The notes below the pieces were generated by a model, which was not told the DNA's origin, did no database searches, and saw only the letters and a program-made list of their open reading frames with translations. A stretch of 43,522 nt of DNA from Rhodocyclaceae bacterium (GTDB lineage: Bacteria; Pseudomonadota; Gammaproteobacteria; Burkholderiales; Rhodocyclaceae), in contig WBUF01000016.1 of the NCBI GenBank assembly GCA_008933825.1, positions 1 through 43,522 on the forward strand, given 5' to 3'. Below, piece by piece: positions 8,097 through 16,640 of this stretch; the stretch's first letter is position 1; each line of letters opens with the position of its first letter. The position numbers and the translations under genes are program-made.

Positions 8097-9161
8097 CTAC
8101 GCCGCGCCGCCGCGCAGGCCGCCCTCGAGCAGAAAGGCCTTGTAGCCGCGCTGGGAAAGCAGGAACGCAGCCGCCGAACTGCGGCGTCCGCTCTGACAAT
8201 AGACAATATACTCCTTCTCGCGGTCGAGCGAGCCGAAGGCGTTGCGTATCTCGTTGAGCGGAATATTGATTGCTCCGGCCATCTTGTCGTCGTTGTACTC
8301 GGCCGGAAAGCGGACGTCGAGCCAGACCGCGCCGCCCGCCACCTTGGCCTCGGCCGCCTGGCGCGAGACGCGCTGCATCAGCGGCTCCTTGAGGAGCGCG
8401 ACGAAATCCGCCTTGGCCAGCCGCAGCAGCACGCCGTCGGTCTTCATGGCGACGCTGGCATTGCGTGCCGCGTTCGCCACCAGCGCCTCCTCGCCGAAGG
8501 CGTCGCCCGCCTTCAGTTCCGCCAGTTCGACGCTGGCGCCGCCGATCCGGCGCGACACCGTGCAGCGGCCGCTCTCGATCACGTAGTAGAAGTCGCCCTG
8601 TTCGCCCTCGCGAATGACCACCTCGCCGCGCGCGACCTTGATGCGCTGGAAGCGCATGAACAGGGTTTCGATGTTGGCGGACGGCAGGCTGGCAAAAATG
8701 CCGCGGGTGAGGTTTTCCGCGGCAAACATGCCCGAGAGGGTGCGCCAGTCGGTCCTGTCGACATCCGCCGTCCCGCGGGGACTGACTTTTCCCGGCGGGG
8801 CGGCCAGCTGGTCCCACGTCAGCATGATGTCGAGGACTTCCTCGTCGATGCGGACGAGCTCGATGTCGGTGATCGCCTTGCCTGCCGTGAAGGCCTGCTT
8901 CTGCTTGCCGAGGGGCCGCATGGCGGCTCCGCTGCCCCCGACGATGATCTCCGAGCTGCTGTCGGTGAAATCCAGCTTCAGCTGTCCCCTGACGAGGTAG
9001 ACGACCTGGCCTTGCAGGCCGCGCAGCCGGAACGGGTCCAGGTTTCGGCTGACCTTCTCCAGATAGCACATGCGGGAAACCTCGCGCAGGCTGTCGGCCG
9101 ACAGGGCGTCCAGCGGCTCGAGCTGCCTCAAGGTTTCCGGACTGACGGCCTGCGCGCTCAT
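8097..9161 (-). CDS. Cyclic nucleotide-binding domain and rhodanese domain protein
   Basis: A 354-residue cytoplasmic protein. The N-terminal part (about 20-140) resembles a degenerate cNMP-binding beta-barrel. A canonical one spans about 155-270, with GEQGDFYYVIESG and a phosphate-binding-cassette-like segment FGEEALVANAARNASV (Glu and Arg in place). The C-terminus is a rhodanese domain with active-site loop CQSGRRS and Cys322. The expected role is a cAMP or cGMP sensor that controls a sulfur-transfer or phosphatase-like rhodanese activity; the output is not known. Its ATG follows the stop codon of the phosphodiesterase-like gene with no gap, so the two are translationally coupled. A copy of the dispersed 23-bp motif is embedded in the linker at 8766-8788. 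Confidence 0.85.
   Translation of the reverse strand: MSAQAVSPETLRQLEPLDALSADSLREVSRMCYLEKVSRNLDPFRLRGLQGQVVYLVRGQLKLDFTDSSSEIIVGGSGAAMRPLGKQKQAFTAGKAITDIELVRIDEEVLDIMLTWDQLAAPPGKVSPRGTADVDRTDWRTLSGMFAAENLTRGIFASLPSANIETLFMRFQRIKVARGEVVIREGEQGDFYYVIESGRCTVSRRIGGASVELAELKAGDAFGEEALVANAARNASVAMKTDGVLLRLAKADFVALLKEPLMQRVSRQAAEAKVAGGAVWLDVRFPAEYNDDKMAGAINIPLNEIRNAFGSLDREKEYIVYCQSGRRSSAAAFLLSQRGYKAFLLEGGLRGGAA
8766..8788 (-). repeat. Dispersed 23-bp motif, copy B
   Basis: On the - strand it reads AAGTCAGTCCCC-GCGGG-ACGGCG. With the two flanking A residues it shares a 16-base identity with the intergenic copy at 41856-41880. It lies inside the cNMP-binding/rhodanese gene, where it encodes the linker residues KVSPRGTA. 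Confidence 0.8.
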
Positions 9162-9929
9162 TTACAGCTCGAACACCTGGTTGTTCTGCAGCATGCGCGG
9201 CTTGAGCTCGCCGACGAATTCTTCGATCTCCTGCATGGTGAGCTCGATCTGGCCCGGCTTGAGGTGCGTGATGTAGATGTCCGCCTCGCGCTGCAGCTTG
9301 AGCAGTTCCTCCTTCAGCAGGTCCGGACAAAGGTGCTTCGAGGCGACCGCCAGGCGCCGCTCGCGGTTGGAGAATGCGGTTTCGATGATGATGGTGCGCA
9401 GGTTGCGAATCTTGTTCACGGCCTTCCACAATTCGTCGCAGCTCGTCGTGTCGCCGCTGAACACCAGGCTGCCCGCGCCCGAATCGATGCGATAGCCGAC
9501 CGCCGGCACGGTATGGTTGGCCGGCAGGGGCGTGATCTCGCGCCCCTCGACCTTCACCGCCTTGCCGCTCCTGATCTCGGCGAACTTCATGTACGGACTG
9601 TCGCGGCTGGGGATTTCCGAGAAGTCCGGCCAGACGGCCCAGTTGAAAATGTGGGCCTGGATGATTTCCAGGGTCGCCTGCGTGGCGTGCACCGTCAGCG
9701 GCTTGTTGCGCATGTCGCCGACGGTGTCGACGATGAAGGGCAGGCAGGCGACATGGTCGAGGTGGGAATGCGTCAGGAATACGTGGTCGATCATCGCCAG
9801 TTCGGCCAGCGACAGGTCGCCCGCGCCGGTTCCGGCATCGATCAGGATGTCATGGTCGACCAGCAGCGAGGTCGTCCGCAGATGCCGCCCGCCGATGCCG
9901 CCGCTGCAGCCCAGTACCCTGACTTTCAT
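9162..9929 (-). CDS. Metallo-beta-lactamase-fold protein, class II cyclic-nucleotide phosphodiesterase-like
   Basis: A 255-residue protein with the binuclear metal site of the metallo-beta-lactamase fold: His54, His56, Asp58 and His59 (THSHLDH), His139 (ANHTV), Asp160 (FSGDTT) and His222 (THLKP). The HSHLDHVACLPFIVD segment resembles the class II 3',5'-cAMP phosphodiesterase signature. Because a nucleotide cyclase gene lies 13 bases upstream and a cNMP-binding protein gene directly downstream, hydrolysis of cAMP or cGMP is the best guess. An RNase Z-like or other phosphodiesterase role is not excluded. No signal peptide is visible, so it should act in the cytoplasm. Confidence 0.78.
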   Translation of the reverse strand: MKVRVLGCSGGIGGRHLRTTSLLVDHDILIDAGTGAGDLSLAELAMIDHVFLTHSHLDHVACLPFIVDTVGDMRNKPLTVHATQATLEIIQAHIFNWAVWPDFSEIPSRDSPYMKFAEIRSGKAVKVEGREITPLPANHTVPAVGYRIDSGAGSLVFSGDTTSCDELWKAVNKIRNLRTIIIETAFSNRERRLAVASKHLCPDLLKEELLKLQREADIYITHLKPGQIELTMQEIEEFVGELKPRMLQNNQVFEL

Positions 9930-9942
9930 CGCGCAGCTCTCT

Positions 9943-12174
9943 TCATTTGGTTTCGAATTTCCAGACGCCCTTCCAGTCCGCGCCCGGCGGTTCCTTGCGC
10001 AGGTGGGAGACCCTTTCCGCGTACTTCGCGTACAGCGCCCGGTCGGGCGCCATGCGCGACAAATTGAGCAGCGCCACCTCCGCCTGATCCCATTCCTGGG
10101 CGCGGTAGTAGCGCAGCGCCTGGTTCCACAGCTTGAGTTCTTCCTGAACCGGCTTGCCCGACTCGCTCTCCAGGCAGACCGGCTCGTAAATGGCGACCGG
10201 CTCTTCCTTGCCTTTCACCTGCACACGATCGACTTCGCGGAATACGACATCCTTGACGGCCTTGCGCGTGCCTTCCCCGACCAGGATGCCCACCCCGTAC
10301 TGCTTGGTGATGCCTTCGAGCCGGGAGCCGAGGTTGACCGCATCGCCCATCACAGTATAGGCCTTGCGCACCGACGAGCCCATGTCGCCCACGGTCATTT
10401 CGCCGGTGTTGACGCCGACGCCGATCCTGACCTCCGGCCAGCCCTTGGCGGCGAAGGCCTTGTTCACCGCAGGCAGCGCCGCCTGCATCTGCATCGCGGT
10501 GACGACGGCCTGACGGGCATGCTGCGGATCGCTCACCGGCGCGCCCCAGAAGGCCATGATGGCGTCCCCGATGTACTTGTCGAGCGTGCCGCGGTTCTTG
10601 CGCACCACCTCGGTCATGGCCGACAGGTACTCGTTCATCAGGCGGGTCAGCTCGTCCGGTCCGAGTCCCTCGGATATCGTGGTGAAGCCGCGGATGTCGG
10701 AAAACAGCACGGTCAGCTCGGCCTTGCGGCCGTCCATGCTGTAGGACTCGGGGTTGCGGCTCATCTCCTCGACCAGTTCGGGCGGCACGTACTGGCCGAA
10801 CAGCTCGGTGAACTGCCGCTTCGCCCTCGATTCGACGAAATAGCCGTAGGACATGTTGAGCACGTACAAAGTCAGTATCAGCAGCACGGCGGAGGCCAGT
10901 GGCAGCACCAGGTTGCCGAAGTGCCAGAAGACGAAGTTCACCGTCAGGATGAACAGCAGCGCGACCAGGGACGCCAGGGTGGCGCGCAGCGGCGAGAGCA
11001 GCGGCAGCAGCAGCACCATGGCCAGGCCGGCCAGCAGCAGCAGGACAACTTCGGCGCCGAGCACATAAGACGGCTTCTGCTTGATCGCCCCGTCGAGCAT
11101 GCCGGCAATCAGGTTGGCATGGATTTCCACGCCGGGATAGGCCTCCCCGACCGGAGTCGCGCGCAGGTCGAGCAGGCCCGGCGCCGTGGTGCCGATCAGC
11201 GCCACCTTGCCCTTGAGCTCGCCCGGCTTGATGCGGTCGGCCATCACATCGGCGATGGAGTAGTAGCGGAAGCTGCCCTGGTGTCCGCGGTAGGGGATCA
11301 GAGCGGCCACGTTTTCGTCCACCGGAATGCGCAGGGTGCCGCGCGCCGTGGGCAGGTCAATGGCCTCCATGCCCTGGTAGCTCTTGCTGGAGAACCAGCT
11401 CTCCTCGGGAAACCAGGGCACCACCTTGGGCTGGCCGAGCAGGGCGCGCACCATGGCAAGAGAAAGCGCCTCGTAGTATTCGTCCTTGTATTCGACGATG
11501 AGCGGCACGCGGCGCGAAATCCCGTCGAAATCGACCAGGGGATTGAAATGACCGCCCGTCAGTGCCGCCTTCTGGAATTCCGCCAGATTGCCGCCGTAGG
11601 AGGACCAGACGGTGAAGGGGATGCTGCGCCCGGTGAAGCTGCCGGCCGGCAGCACGGGCGGCGGCAGGGCGCCGCTGGAGACGCCATCGCTGCGCCCCGA
11701 CAGGTAATACCCGAGGATGACCGGCCGCCCCTTCAGGGTCTGCGCGAACCGGCCGTCGTGGTCGAGCTGCGGGCGCAGGGATTGCAGGGCCGCCTGGAAT
11801 GCGGCGTTTTCCTTCAGCTCCCGCCTGGACAGGCCGTCGAGCGCCTTCAGGCCAGAACTGTCGTCGGGTTCGGCAAACACCACGTCGAAGCCGAGGAGCA
11901 CGATCCCATGCCGGTCGAACAGCTTGCCGATCAGTTCCGACACGCGGTCCCGGCCCCACGGCCAGCGGCCGATCTCGCCGAGCGATTTTTCGTCGATGTC
12001 GAGAATGACGACCCGGTCGTCCACGCTCTTCGGCATGGTCAGCCGGATCTTGTTGTCGTAAATGATGGCGTCGAGACGGCCGATGAATTCGAAGTGGTAC
12101 AGGCGCGCGGCATGGCCGAGCAGCACCAGCACAATCAGCAATCCCAGCGCATGCCTGACGATGTGCTGCCTCAA
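9943..12174 (-). CDS. CHASE2 sensor, class III adenylate/guanylate cyclase
   Basis: A 743-residue membrane sensor enzyme. After one N-terminal membrane segment (about 7-20) comes a periplasmic CHASE2 domain (about 35-360, with GRWPWGR and VALIGTTAPG). Three membrane helices follow (about 375-445), then a class III cyclase domain (about 485-660). Metal-binding Asp493 (FSDIRGF) and Asp537 (YIGDAIMAF) are present, Lys533 is the purine-selecting Lys typical of adenylate cyclases, and the transition-state Asn and Arg are in MGDAVNLGSRLEG. cAMP is therefore the likelier product. The C-terminal 90 residues resemble a TPR-like tail. The start is a TTG at 12174, preceded by AGGGG; no in-frame ATG lies near it. 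The inner-strand + motif copy at 10869-10891 lies within it. Confidence 0.9.
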   Translation of the reverse strand: MRQHIVRHALGLLIVLVLLGHAARLYHFEFIGRLDAIIYDNKIRLTMPKSVDDRVVILDIDEKSLGEIGRWPWGRDRVSELIGKLFDRHGIVLLGFDVVFAEPDDSSGLKALDGLSRRELKENAAFQAALQSLRPQLDHDGRFAQTLKGRPVILGYYLSGRSDGVSSGALPPPVLPAGSFTGRSIPFTVWSSYGGNLAEFQKAALTGGHFNPLVDFDGISRRVPLIVEYKDEYYEALSLAMVRALLGQPKVVPWFPEESWFSSKSYQGMEAIDLPTARGTLRIPVDENVAALIPYRGHQGSFRYYSIADVMADRIKPGELKGKVALIGTTAPGLLDLRATPVGEAYPGVEIHANLIAGMLDGAIKQKPSYVLGAEVVLLLLAGLAMVLLLPLLSPLRATLASLVALLFILTVNFVFWHFGNLVLPLASAVLLILTLYVLNMSYGYFVESRAKRQFTELFGQYVPPELVEEMSRNPESYSMDGRKAELTVLFSDIRGFTTISEGLGPDELTRLMNEYLSAMTEVVRKNRGTLDKYIGDAIMAFWGAPVSDPQHARQAVVTAMQMQAALPAVNKAFAAKGWPEVRIGVGVNTGEMTVGDMGSSVRKAYTVMGDAVNLGSRLEGITKQYGVGILVGEGTRKAVKDVVFREVDRVQVKGKEEPVAIYEPVCLESESGKPVQEELKLWNQALRYYRAQEWDQAEVALLNLSRMAPDRALYAKYAERVSHLRKEPPGADWKGVWKFETK
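10869..10891 (+). repeat. Degenerate copy (F) of dispersed 23-bp motif
   Basis: AAGTCAGTATCA-GCAGC-ACGGCG matches 16 of 18 fixed positions of the motif with the same gap. It is antisense within the cyclase gene, in the region coding for the last membrane helix. Confidence 0.45.
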
Positions 12175-12285
12175 GGGCGCCCCTATTCGAAGTGTCGTGC
12201 GACAGGCAAGCTTAGCGCCAGCCGCGCGACCGGGATATGAAAAAAGTCACGCTGCCGGGCAAGGCTCTCGGCGCTCACCCGGCGC

Positions 12286-13047
12286 TCAGGACCTGAGGAA
12301 GAACTCCATCTTCACGCCGGCCAGCTCGATCACGTCATGATCCTTCAATTCACGCGGATGGGCATCGAGCGCAGCGCCGTTCACGGCCGGAAAGTTCGCA
12401 CCCTCGACGTGCGTGATGAAGTAGCCGTGCGGCCTGCGGGTAATCACCGCCACCTGCACGCCCGGCTTGCCCAGCGTCGTGAGGTTCTTCGTCAACTCCA
12501 GCTCCTTGCCCGCATTGGCGCCGGTGAGCACCTGGATGGTCCCGCTCGGCATCGTCTGCGCAGGGGGGGCTGCCGGCGCGGCTGCCGCGGCAGGCTGGGC
12601 AGGCTTCATGCCCGCCTGGGTGTCGATGGCCTTCATGCCCACCTGCGTGTCGCTGACCGAAACCGCCTTGGCCGCCGCCTGCTCGGCCGTTTTCTTCATG
12701 AGATCGGGGCGCAGCACCATTGTCTTCTCGAAATCCGCAGCCGAGGTCTGCGTTGGCGTCTCGTTGATGTATTTGAGCTTGTACTTGCCCAGCTCGATGA
12801 CGTCGCTGTTCTGCAGGAAATGCTTCTTGATGGGCTGGCCGTTGACGTACGTGCCGTTGGTGCTGTTCAGGTCCTCGAGAAAGGAGTCGTTGAGGATCGT
12901 CACGATCACCGAGTGCTCCCCGCTGATGGCCAGGTTGTCGATCTGGATATCGTTGTGCGGCTTGCGGCCGATGGTCGTCCGCTCCTTGGTGAGCGGAATC
13001 TCCTTGAGCACCAGGCCATCCATGCTGAGGATCAATTTAGCAGCCAT
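12286..13047 (-). CDS. FHA-domain protein, phosphothreonine reader
   Basis: A 253-residue soluble protein. The N-terminal FHA domain (about 20-95) has the full set of phosphothreonine-binding residues: TIGRKPHNDI (Arg), SGEHSVI (Ser and His) and LNSTNGTYVNG (Asn). A linker rich in Ala and Pro contains a short imperfect repeat (TQVGMKAI then TQAGMKPA) and the segment FEKTMVLRP. The last 80 residues look like a second FHA fold lacking the canonical phosphate-contact residues. It probably docks on the phosphorylated kinase or on substrates of it. It lies 20 bases after the PP2C gene, so kinase, phosphatase and reader form one module. The following 111-base gap to the cyclase holds no obvious terminator. 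Confidence 0.88.
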   Translation of the reverse strand: MAAKLILSMDGLVLKEIPLTKERTTIGRKPHNDIQIDNLAISGEHSVIVTILNDSFLEDLNSTNGTYVNGQPIKKHFLQNSDVIELGKYKLKYINETPTQTSAADFEKTMVLRPDLMKKTAEQAAAKAVSVSDTQVGMKAIDTQAGMKPAQPAAAAAPAAPPAQTMPSGTIQVLTGANAGKELELTKNLTTLGKPGVQVAVITRRPHGYFITHVEGANFPAVNGAALDAHPRELKDHDVIELAGVKMEFFLRS

Positions 13048-13067
13048 ATTGCATCCTTCCCGTCAAA

Positions 13068-13889
13068 TCACTTCAACCATTGCAGCAGCCTTGCCCACCA
13101 GCTGCGCGCCGCCGGATACTCGCGCCCAATGCGCACCAGCACCACCGAAACGTTGTCCCGTCCCCCGCTGTCGTTCGCCGTCTGGATCAGCTGCGTGGCC
13201 GCCAGCTCCAGATTGGCGGAGAGCGCCTGCAGGGTCAGCGCAATCTCCTCGTCCTCCACCATGTCGTTGAGCCCGTCCGAGCACAGCAGGTAGAGGTCCC
13301 CCGGCATCGTATCGTAATCGCGGATCTCCGGCTCGACTGCCGGATCGACGCCCAGGGCCCGCGTCACCAGGTTCTTGTTCTGCGAGTGGCGCGCTTCCTC
13401 CGCCGTAATCATGCCGCTGTCGATCTGCTCCTGCAACAGGGAGTGGTCGCGGGTAATCGCCTGAAATTCGCCGCCGCGCAGACGGTAAAGCCGCGAATCG
13501 CCGATATGCGCAACCGTCATCATGTTGTCGTAGAACAGGGCGACCACCAGGGTCGTGCCCATTCCGGCGTATTGCGGCTGGCTCTGCGCCGCCTGGTAGA
13601 TTGCCGTATTGGCCTTGGCGATCTCGGCAGCGAGAACCGTATGCGAGTGCAGCTTGCCCGATGCATCGAGCCTGTAGGGCTCGGTTTTCAGCAATTCCCT
13701 TTCGATCTCGGTGCCCAGCAGGTTGGTCGCCATGCCGCTGGCAACCTCGCCGGCGTTGTAACCGCCCATGCCATCGGCAAGGATGGCGAGGCCGCAGGCG
13801 GCGTTCGCGAAGACGGCATCCTCGTTGTGCGAGCGCACCATGCCGGCGTCCGTCCGGCTGACCATTTGCAAGGCCTGGCTGAGGTCCAT
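13068..13889 (-). CDS. PP2C-family Ser/Thr protein phosphatase
   Basis: A 273-residue cytoplasmic PPM/PP2C phosphatase, metal-dependent and specific for phospho-Ser/Thr. Motifs in order: RSHNEDA, LADGMGGYNAGE, GMGTTLVVA, HIGDSRLYRLR, CSDGLNDMV and GRDNVSVVLV, so all metal-binding Asp residues are present. The start at 13889 has a GGGAGA ribosome site and begins 8 bases after the kinase stop. The short C-terminal tail is basic and aromatic (WWARLLQWLK) and may be a membrane-contact helix. It is expected to reverse phosphorylation by the adjacent CHASE2 kinase. Confidence 0.92.
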   Translation of the reverse strand: MDLSQALQMVSRTDAGMVRSHNEDAVFANAACGLAILADGMGGYNAGEVASGMATNLLGTEIERELLKTEPYRLDASGKLHSHTVLAAEIAKANTAIYQAAQSQPQYAGMGTTLVVALFYDNMMTVAHIGDSRLYRLRGGEFQAITRDHSLLQEQIDSGMITAEEARHSQNKNLVTRALGVDPAVEPEIRDYDTMPGDLYLLCSDGLNDMVEDEEIALTLQALSANLELAATQLIQTANDSGGRDNVSVVLVRIGREYPAARSWWARLLQWLK

Positions 13890-13897
13890 CGTCTCCC

Positions 13898-16480
13898 TCA
13901 AAGATTGATGTCGACCTGCGCCGCGAACGCGCCCCCGCCAGCGCCCAGGCCCATGCAGGCGCGCAGGTCGGCGGCCATTTCCGCGCCGGTCTGGTAGCGC
14001 TGGCCGTTGTCCTTCGCCAGCGCCCGGTCGATGATCGCCGCCAGGCATTCCGGCACCTGCGGGTTGAACTCGCGGATGTGCGGATGCGGCTCGTTGGCGA
14101 TCTTGAACATCAGCTGGGCCATCGACTCGCCCTCGAAAGGCAGCTTGCCGCAGGCCATCTGGAACAGCATGACGCCCAGCGAAAACAGGTCCGAGCGGCC
14201 GTCGATCTTCTTGCCGGCAAGCTGCTCGGGCGACATGTAGCTGGGCGTGCCCAGCACCATGCCGGTCTTGGTCTTGGAGGAGTCGGTGATGCGGGCAATG
14301 CCGAAATCGGTCACCTTTACCGCATCGGATTCGGGCTCGTACATGATGTTGGCCGGCTTGATGTCGCGGTGCACAACGCTGTTCTGGTGGGCATACGACA
14401 GGGCGTCGGCGACGCGCGCGACGACATCCATCACCTTCGGCAGCGTCATCAGGTTGCCGGCCTTGGTGTAGGGCACGAGGTCCTTGCCCTTGAGGAATTC
14501 CATGGCGATGTAGGCGAGGTCGTGCTCTTCGCCGGCATCGAAGATGGTGACGATGTTGGGATGGTTCAGGCGTCCGGCCGTCTCGGCCTCGCGGAAGAAG
14601 CGCTCCTTGACGTCCTTCAGCTCGTCTTCCTCGAACTCCTGCGACAGTGCCATGGTCTTGATGGCCACCACGCGGTTGATCTTGGGGTCGCGGCCGAGGT
14701 AGACCACGCCCATGGCGCCCTTGCCCAGCTCCTTCTCGACCTGGTAGCGGCCGAGCATGGGCTTTTCCACCTGGCCGCCCTCGAGGATCATGGTGCCCTG
14801 CGCGGTCGACCGACCCCCGCCGCCCAGCATCACGGTTTCGGACATGGCCTTGGCCCGGGTCAGGCGGGTTTCCAGGTCGCGGAACTTGGGGTTGAAGTCG
14901 GCCATGTAGCGAAACACCGACTCCGCCTTGTTGAACTGGCGTTTGCGCTCGAAATCCAGCGCCAGGTTGTACAGGTTTTCCATCAGCGCCGCATCCATCG
15001 GGCACTTGCGGAACTTGTCGAAGGCGATGTCGAGTTGCCCCTGGCCCTGGAAGGCCAGGCCCAGCATGCGGTTCGATTCGGCGGATTCGGCCTCGGATTT
15101 TTCCTTGCCGCGCTCGGTGACGAGGAAGCGTTTGGTGGTCAGCAGGGCGTGCCCCACCAGCAGCAGCGCAGCCGGCACCATCAGCTGAAGCCACATCAGC
15201 TGGGTCGTCATGAGCACGAAATGCGCGGCAACCAGCAGCATCAGCAAGCCTGCCGTGACGCCCGCTCCCAGGCCTGCCTTCAGGCGCGGCAACAGCACGA
15301 TGAGGTAGGCGGCCACCAGCACGAAAGCCAGCCGCTCGGCGATCCAGCCCCAGGTCGGCACGACGAAAAAATGCTCCTGCAGGATGCTGGACACCGCATG
15401 CGCCTGCATCGACACCGCCGGCATGGCCGGCGACACCGGGGTGACGAAGATGCTGCCGACGCCGGCGGCTGTCGGCCCGATGAGCACGATCTTGTCCTTG
15501 TACTTGTCGAGCGGGATCTTGCCGCTGGCCACGTCGAAGAACGAATCCGCCTGGAAGGCCGGCTTGCCGTCCTGTTCCTTGTAGAAAAAGGTGTTCATCT
15601 GCATGACCGGATCGGTGCCGATCTTCAGATTGCCCAGTCGCAGCGAATCGCCCAGCTTGACCCTGATGTCCGCCACGCCCAGATTGAGGCTTTTTGCCGC
15701 GATCATCAGCGACAAGGAAGGATAGAGTTCGTTGAAATGGGCCAGAACGAGCGGCTCGGTGCGGATGCCCCCATCCACATCCGGATTAACGTTGAGGTGG
15801 CCAATTGCCGCCGCGCCCTTGCCCAGCACCTCCACCACCGGCGCCTCCACGTCGGAAGTCAGCAGCGGCGCTTCCTCGCCCTTCTCTGCCTGACTGATGG
15901 CGTTGCTGCGGATGAATTCCGGCAAGGGCCTGTCGGGCCGGCCGCGCGGCTCCCCGAGACGGAACAGCATGGGCAGCACCACGTTGCCGGCCTTGGCCAC
16001 GGACTCGCCCATTCGGCGGTCGCTGTTGAGTTTTTGCTCGGCATCGGCCAGCACCGGAGCAATCTGGCCGAGCGGCGGCGGCTGGGCGGCCAGCGCCTCG
16101 GGTGTTTCCGTCAGCGGCACGCCGCCCGCCTGGCCATACAGTTCGATCAGCCTGTTGATATAGGCCAGGCCGGGGTCGATCTGCGGTTCCGAAAAGAATA
16201 CCGTCGAGGCAATCACCTTGGCCTTTGCAGCCGCCAGGCTGTCGATCATTTTGGCGTGCACCTCGCGCGACCAGGGCCAGCGGCCGAGGTTGTCGATGCT
16301 CTGCTTGTCGATGGCAATGACGGCGATCTTGTCGCTGGGCGTGCGGGAAATGGCACCGACGCCGAGATCGTAGGCCTTGCGTTCGAGACTTTGCAGCAGG
16401 TCGCCGCCGCCCGCGAACAGCATGGTCACACTCACGGCCAAGCCAATGAACCAGTCGCTTTTCCAGAATGACTTTGACAC
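13898..16480 (-). CDS. CHASE2-domain Ser/Thr protein kinase
   Basis: An 860-residue membrane kinase. An N-terminal membrane helix is followed by a periplasmic CHASE2 domain (to about residue 385, including GRWPWSREV and IVLIGPTAAG). Three membrane helices follow (about 395-460), then a linker with helical TPR-like repeats (about 480-555) and a Hanks-type kinase domain (about 575-840). Kinase motifs: GKGAMGVVYLG, catalytic Lys608 (VAIKT), HRDIKPANIM with Asp706, DFGIA and TPSYMSPEQ. The start is the GTG at 16480 with AGAGG upstream; an upstream in-frame ATG at 16654 lies inside the predicted promoter and gives an unlikely N-terminus. The linker carries SETVMLGG and GTMILEG, possible autophosphorylation sites. 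It is the first gene of the block. Confidence 0.9.
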   Translation of the reverse strand: MSKSFWKSDWFIGLAVSVTMLFAGGGDLLQSLERKAYDLGVGAISRTPSDKIAVIAIDKQSIDNLGRWPWSREVHAKMIDSLAAAKAKVIASTVFFSEPQIDPGLAYINRLIELYGQAGGVPLTETPEALAAQPPPLGQIAPVLADAEQKLNSDRRMGESVAKAGNVVLPMLFRLGEPRGRPDRPLPEFIRSNAISQAEKGEEAPLLTSDVEAPVVEVLGKGAAAIGHLNVNPDVDGGIRTEPLVLAHFNELYPSLSLMIAAKSLNLGVADIRVKLGDSLRLGNLKIGTDPVMQMNTFFYKEQDGKPAFQADSFFDVASGKIPLDKYKDKIVLIGPTAAGVGSIFVTPVSPAMPAVSMQAHAVSSILQEHFFVVPTWGWIAERLAFVLVAAYLIVLLPRLKAGLGAGVTAGLLMLLVAAHFVLMTTQLMWLQLMVPAALLLVGHALLTTKRFLVTERGKEKSEAESAESNRMLGLAFQGQGQLDIAFDKFRKCPMDAALMENLYNLALDFERKRQFNKAESVFRYMADFNPKFRDLETRLTRAKAMSETVMLGGGGRSTAQGTMILEGGQVEKPMLGRYQVEKELGKGAMGVVYLGRDPKINRVVAIKTMALSQEFEEDELKDVKERFFREAETAGRLNHPNIVTIFDAGEEHDLAYIAMEFLKGKDLVPYTKAGNLMTLPKVMDVVARVADALSYAHQNSVVHRDIKPANIMYEPESDAVKVTDFGIARITDSSKTKTGMVLGTPSYMSPEQLAGKKIDGRSDLFSLGVMLFQMACGKLPFEGESMAQLMFKIANEPHPHIREFNPQVPECLAAIIDRALAKDNGQRYQTGAEMAADLRACMGLGAGGGAFAAQVDINL

Positions 16481-16640
16481 GCTGCGCTGTCCTCTTTCGA
16501 GTACGTCTTTATTCGCTTGAAACGCCGTCTTCGGCGCATTGATCTGCCCGTGCCCGTAACAAGCAGCCTTGATGCGTCGGCTGGCGAAACGACAGAACCA
16601 AGACAGAATCAACTCGCGTAGAAACAGCCATTTAATTGTT

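Noticed and set aside
5813..8257. Long open frame on the + strand (over 800 codons) opposite the GAF-ATPase gene
   Set aside because: It is antisense to a well-conserved gene. High GC depletes stop codons in shadow frames, and the translation shows no domain.
9517..12240. Open frame of about 900 codons on the + strand opposite the cyclase and phosphodiesterase-like genes
   Set aside because: It is antisense to recognisable CHASE2 and cyclase domains, with low-complexity His, Gln and Arg composition typical of a shadow.
14078..16471. Open frame of about 800 codons on the + strand opposite the CHASE2 kinase
   Set aside because: It is a shadow of the kinase gene; no family resemblance and biased composition.
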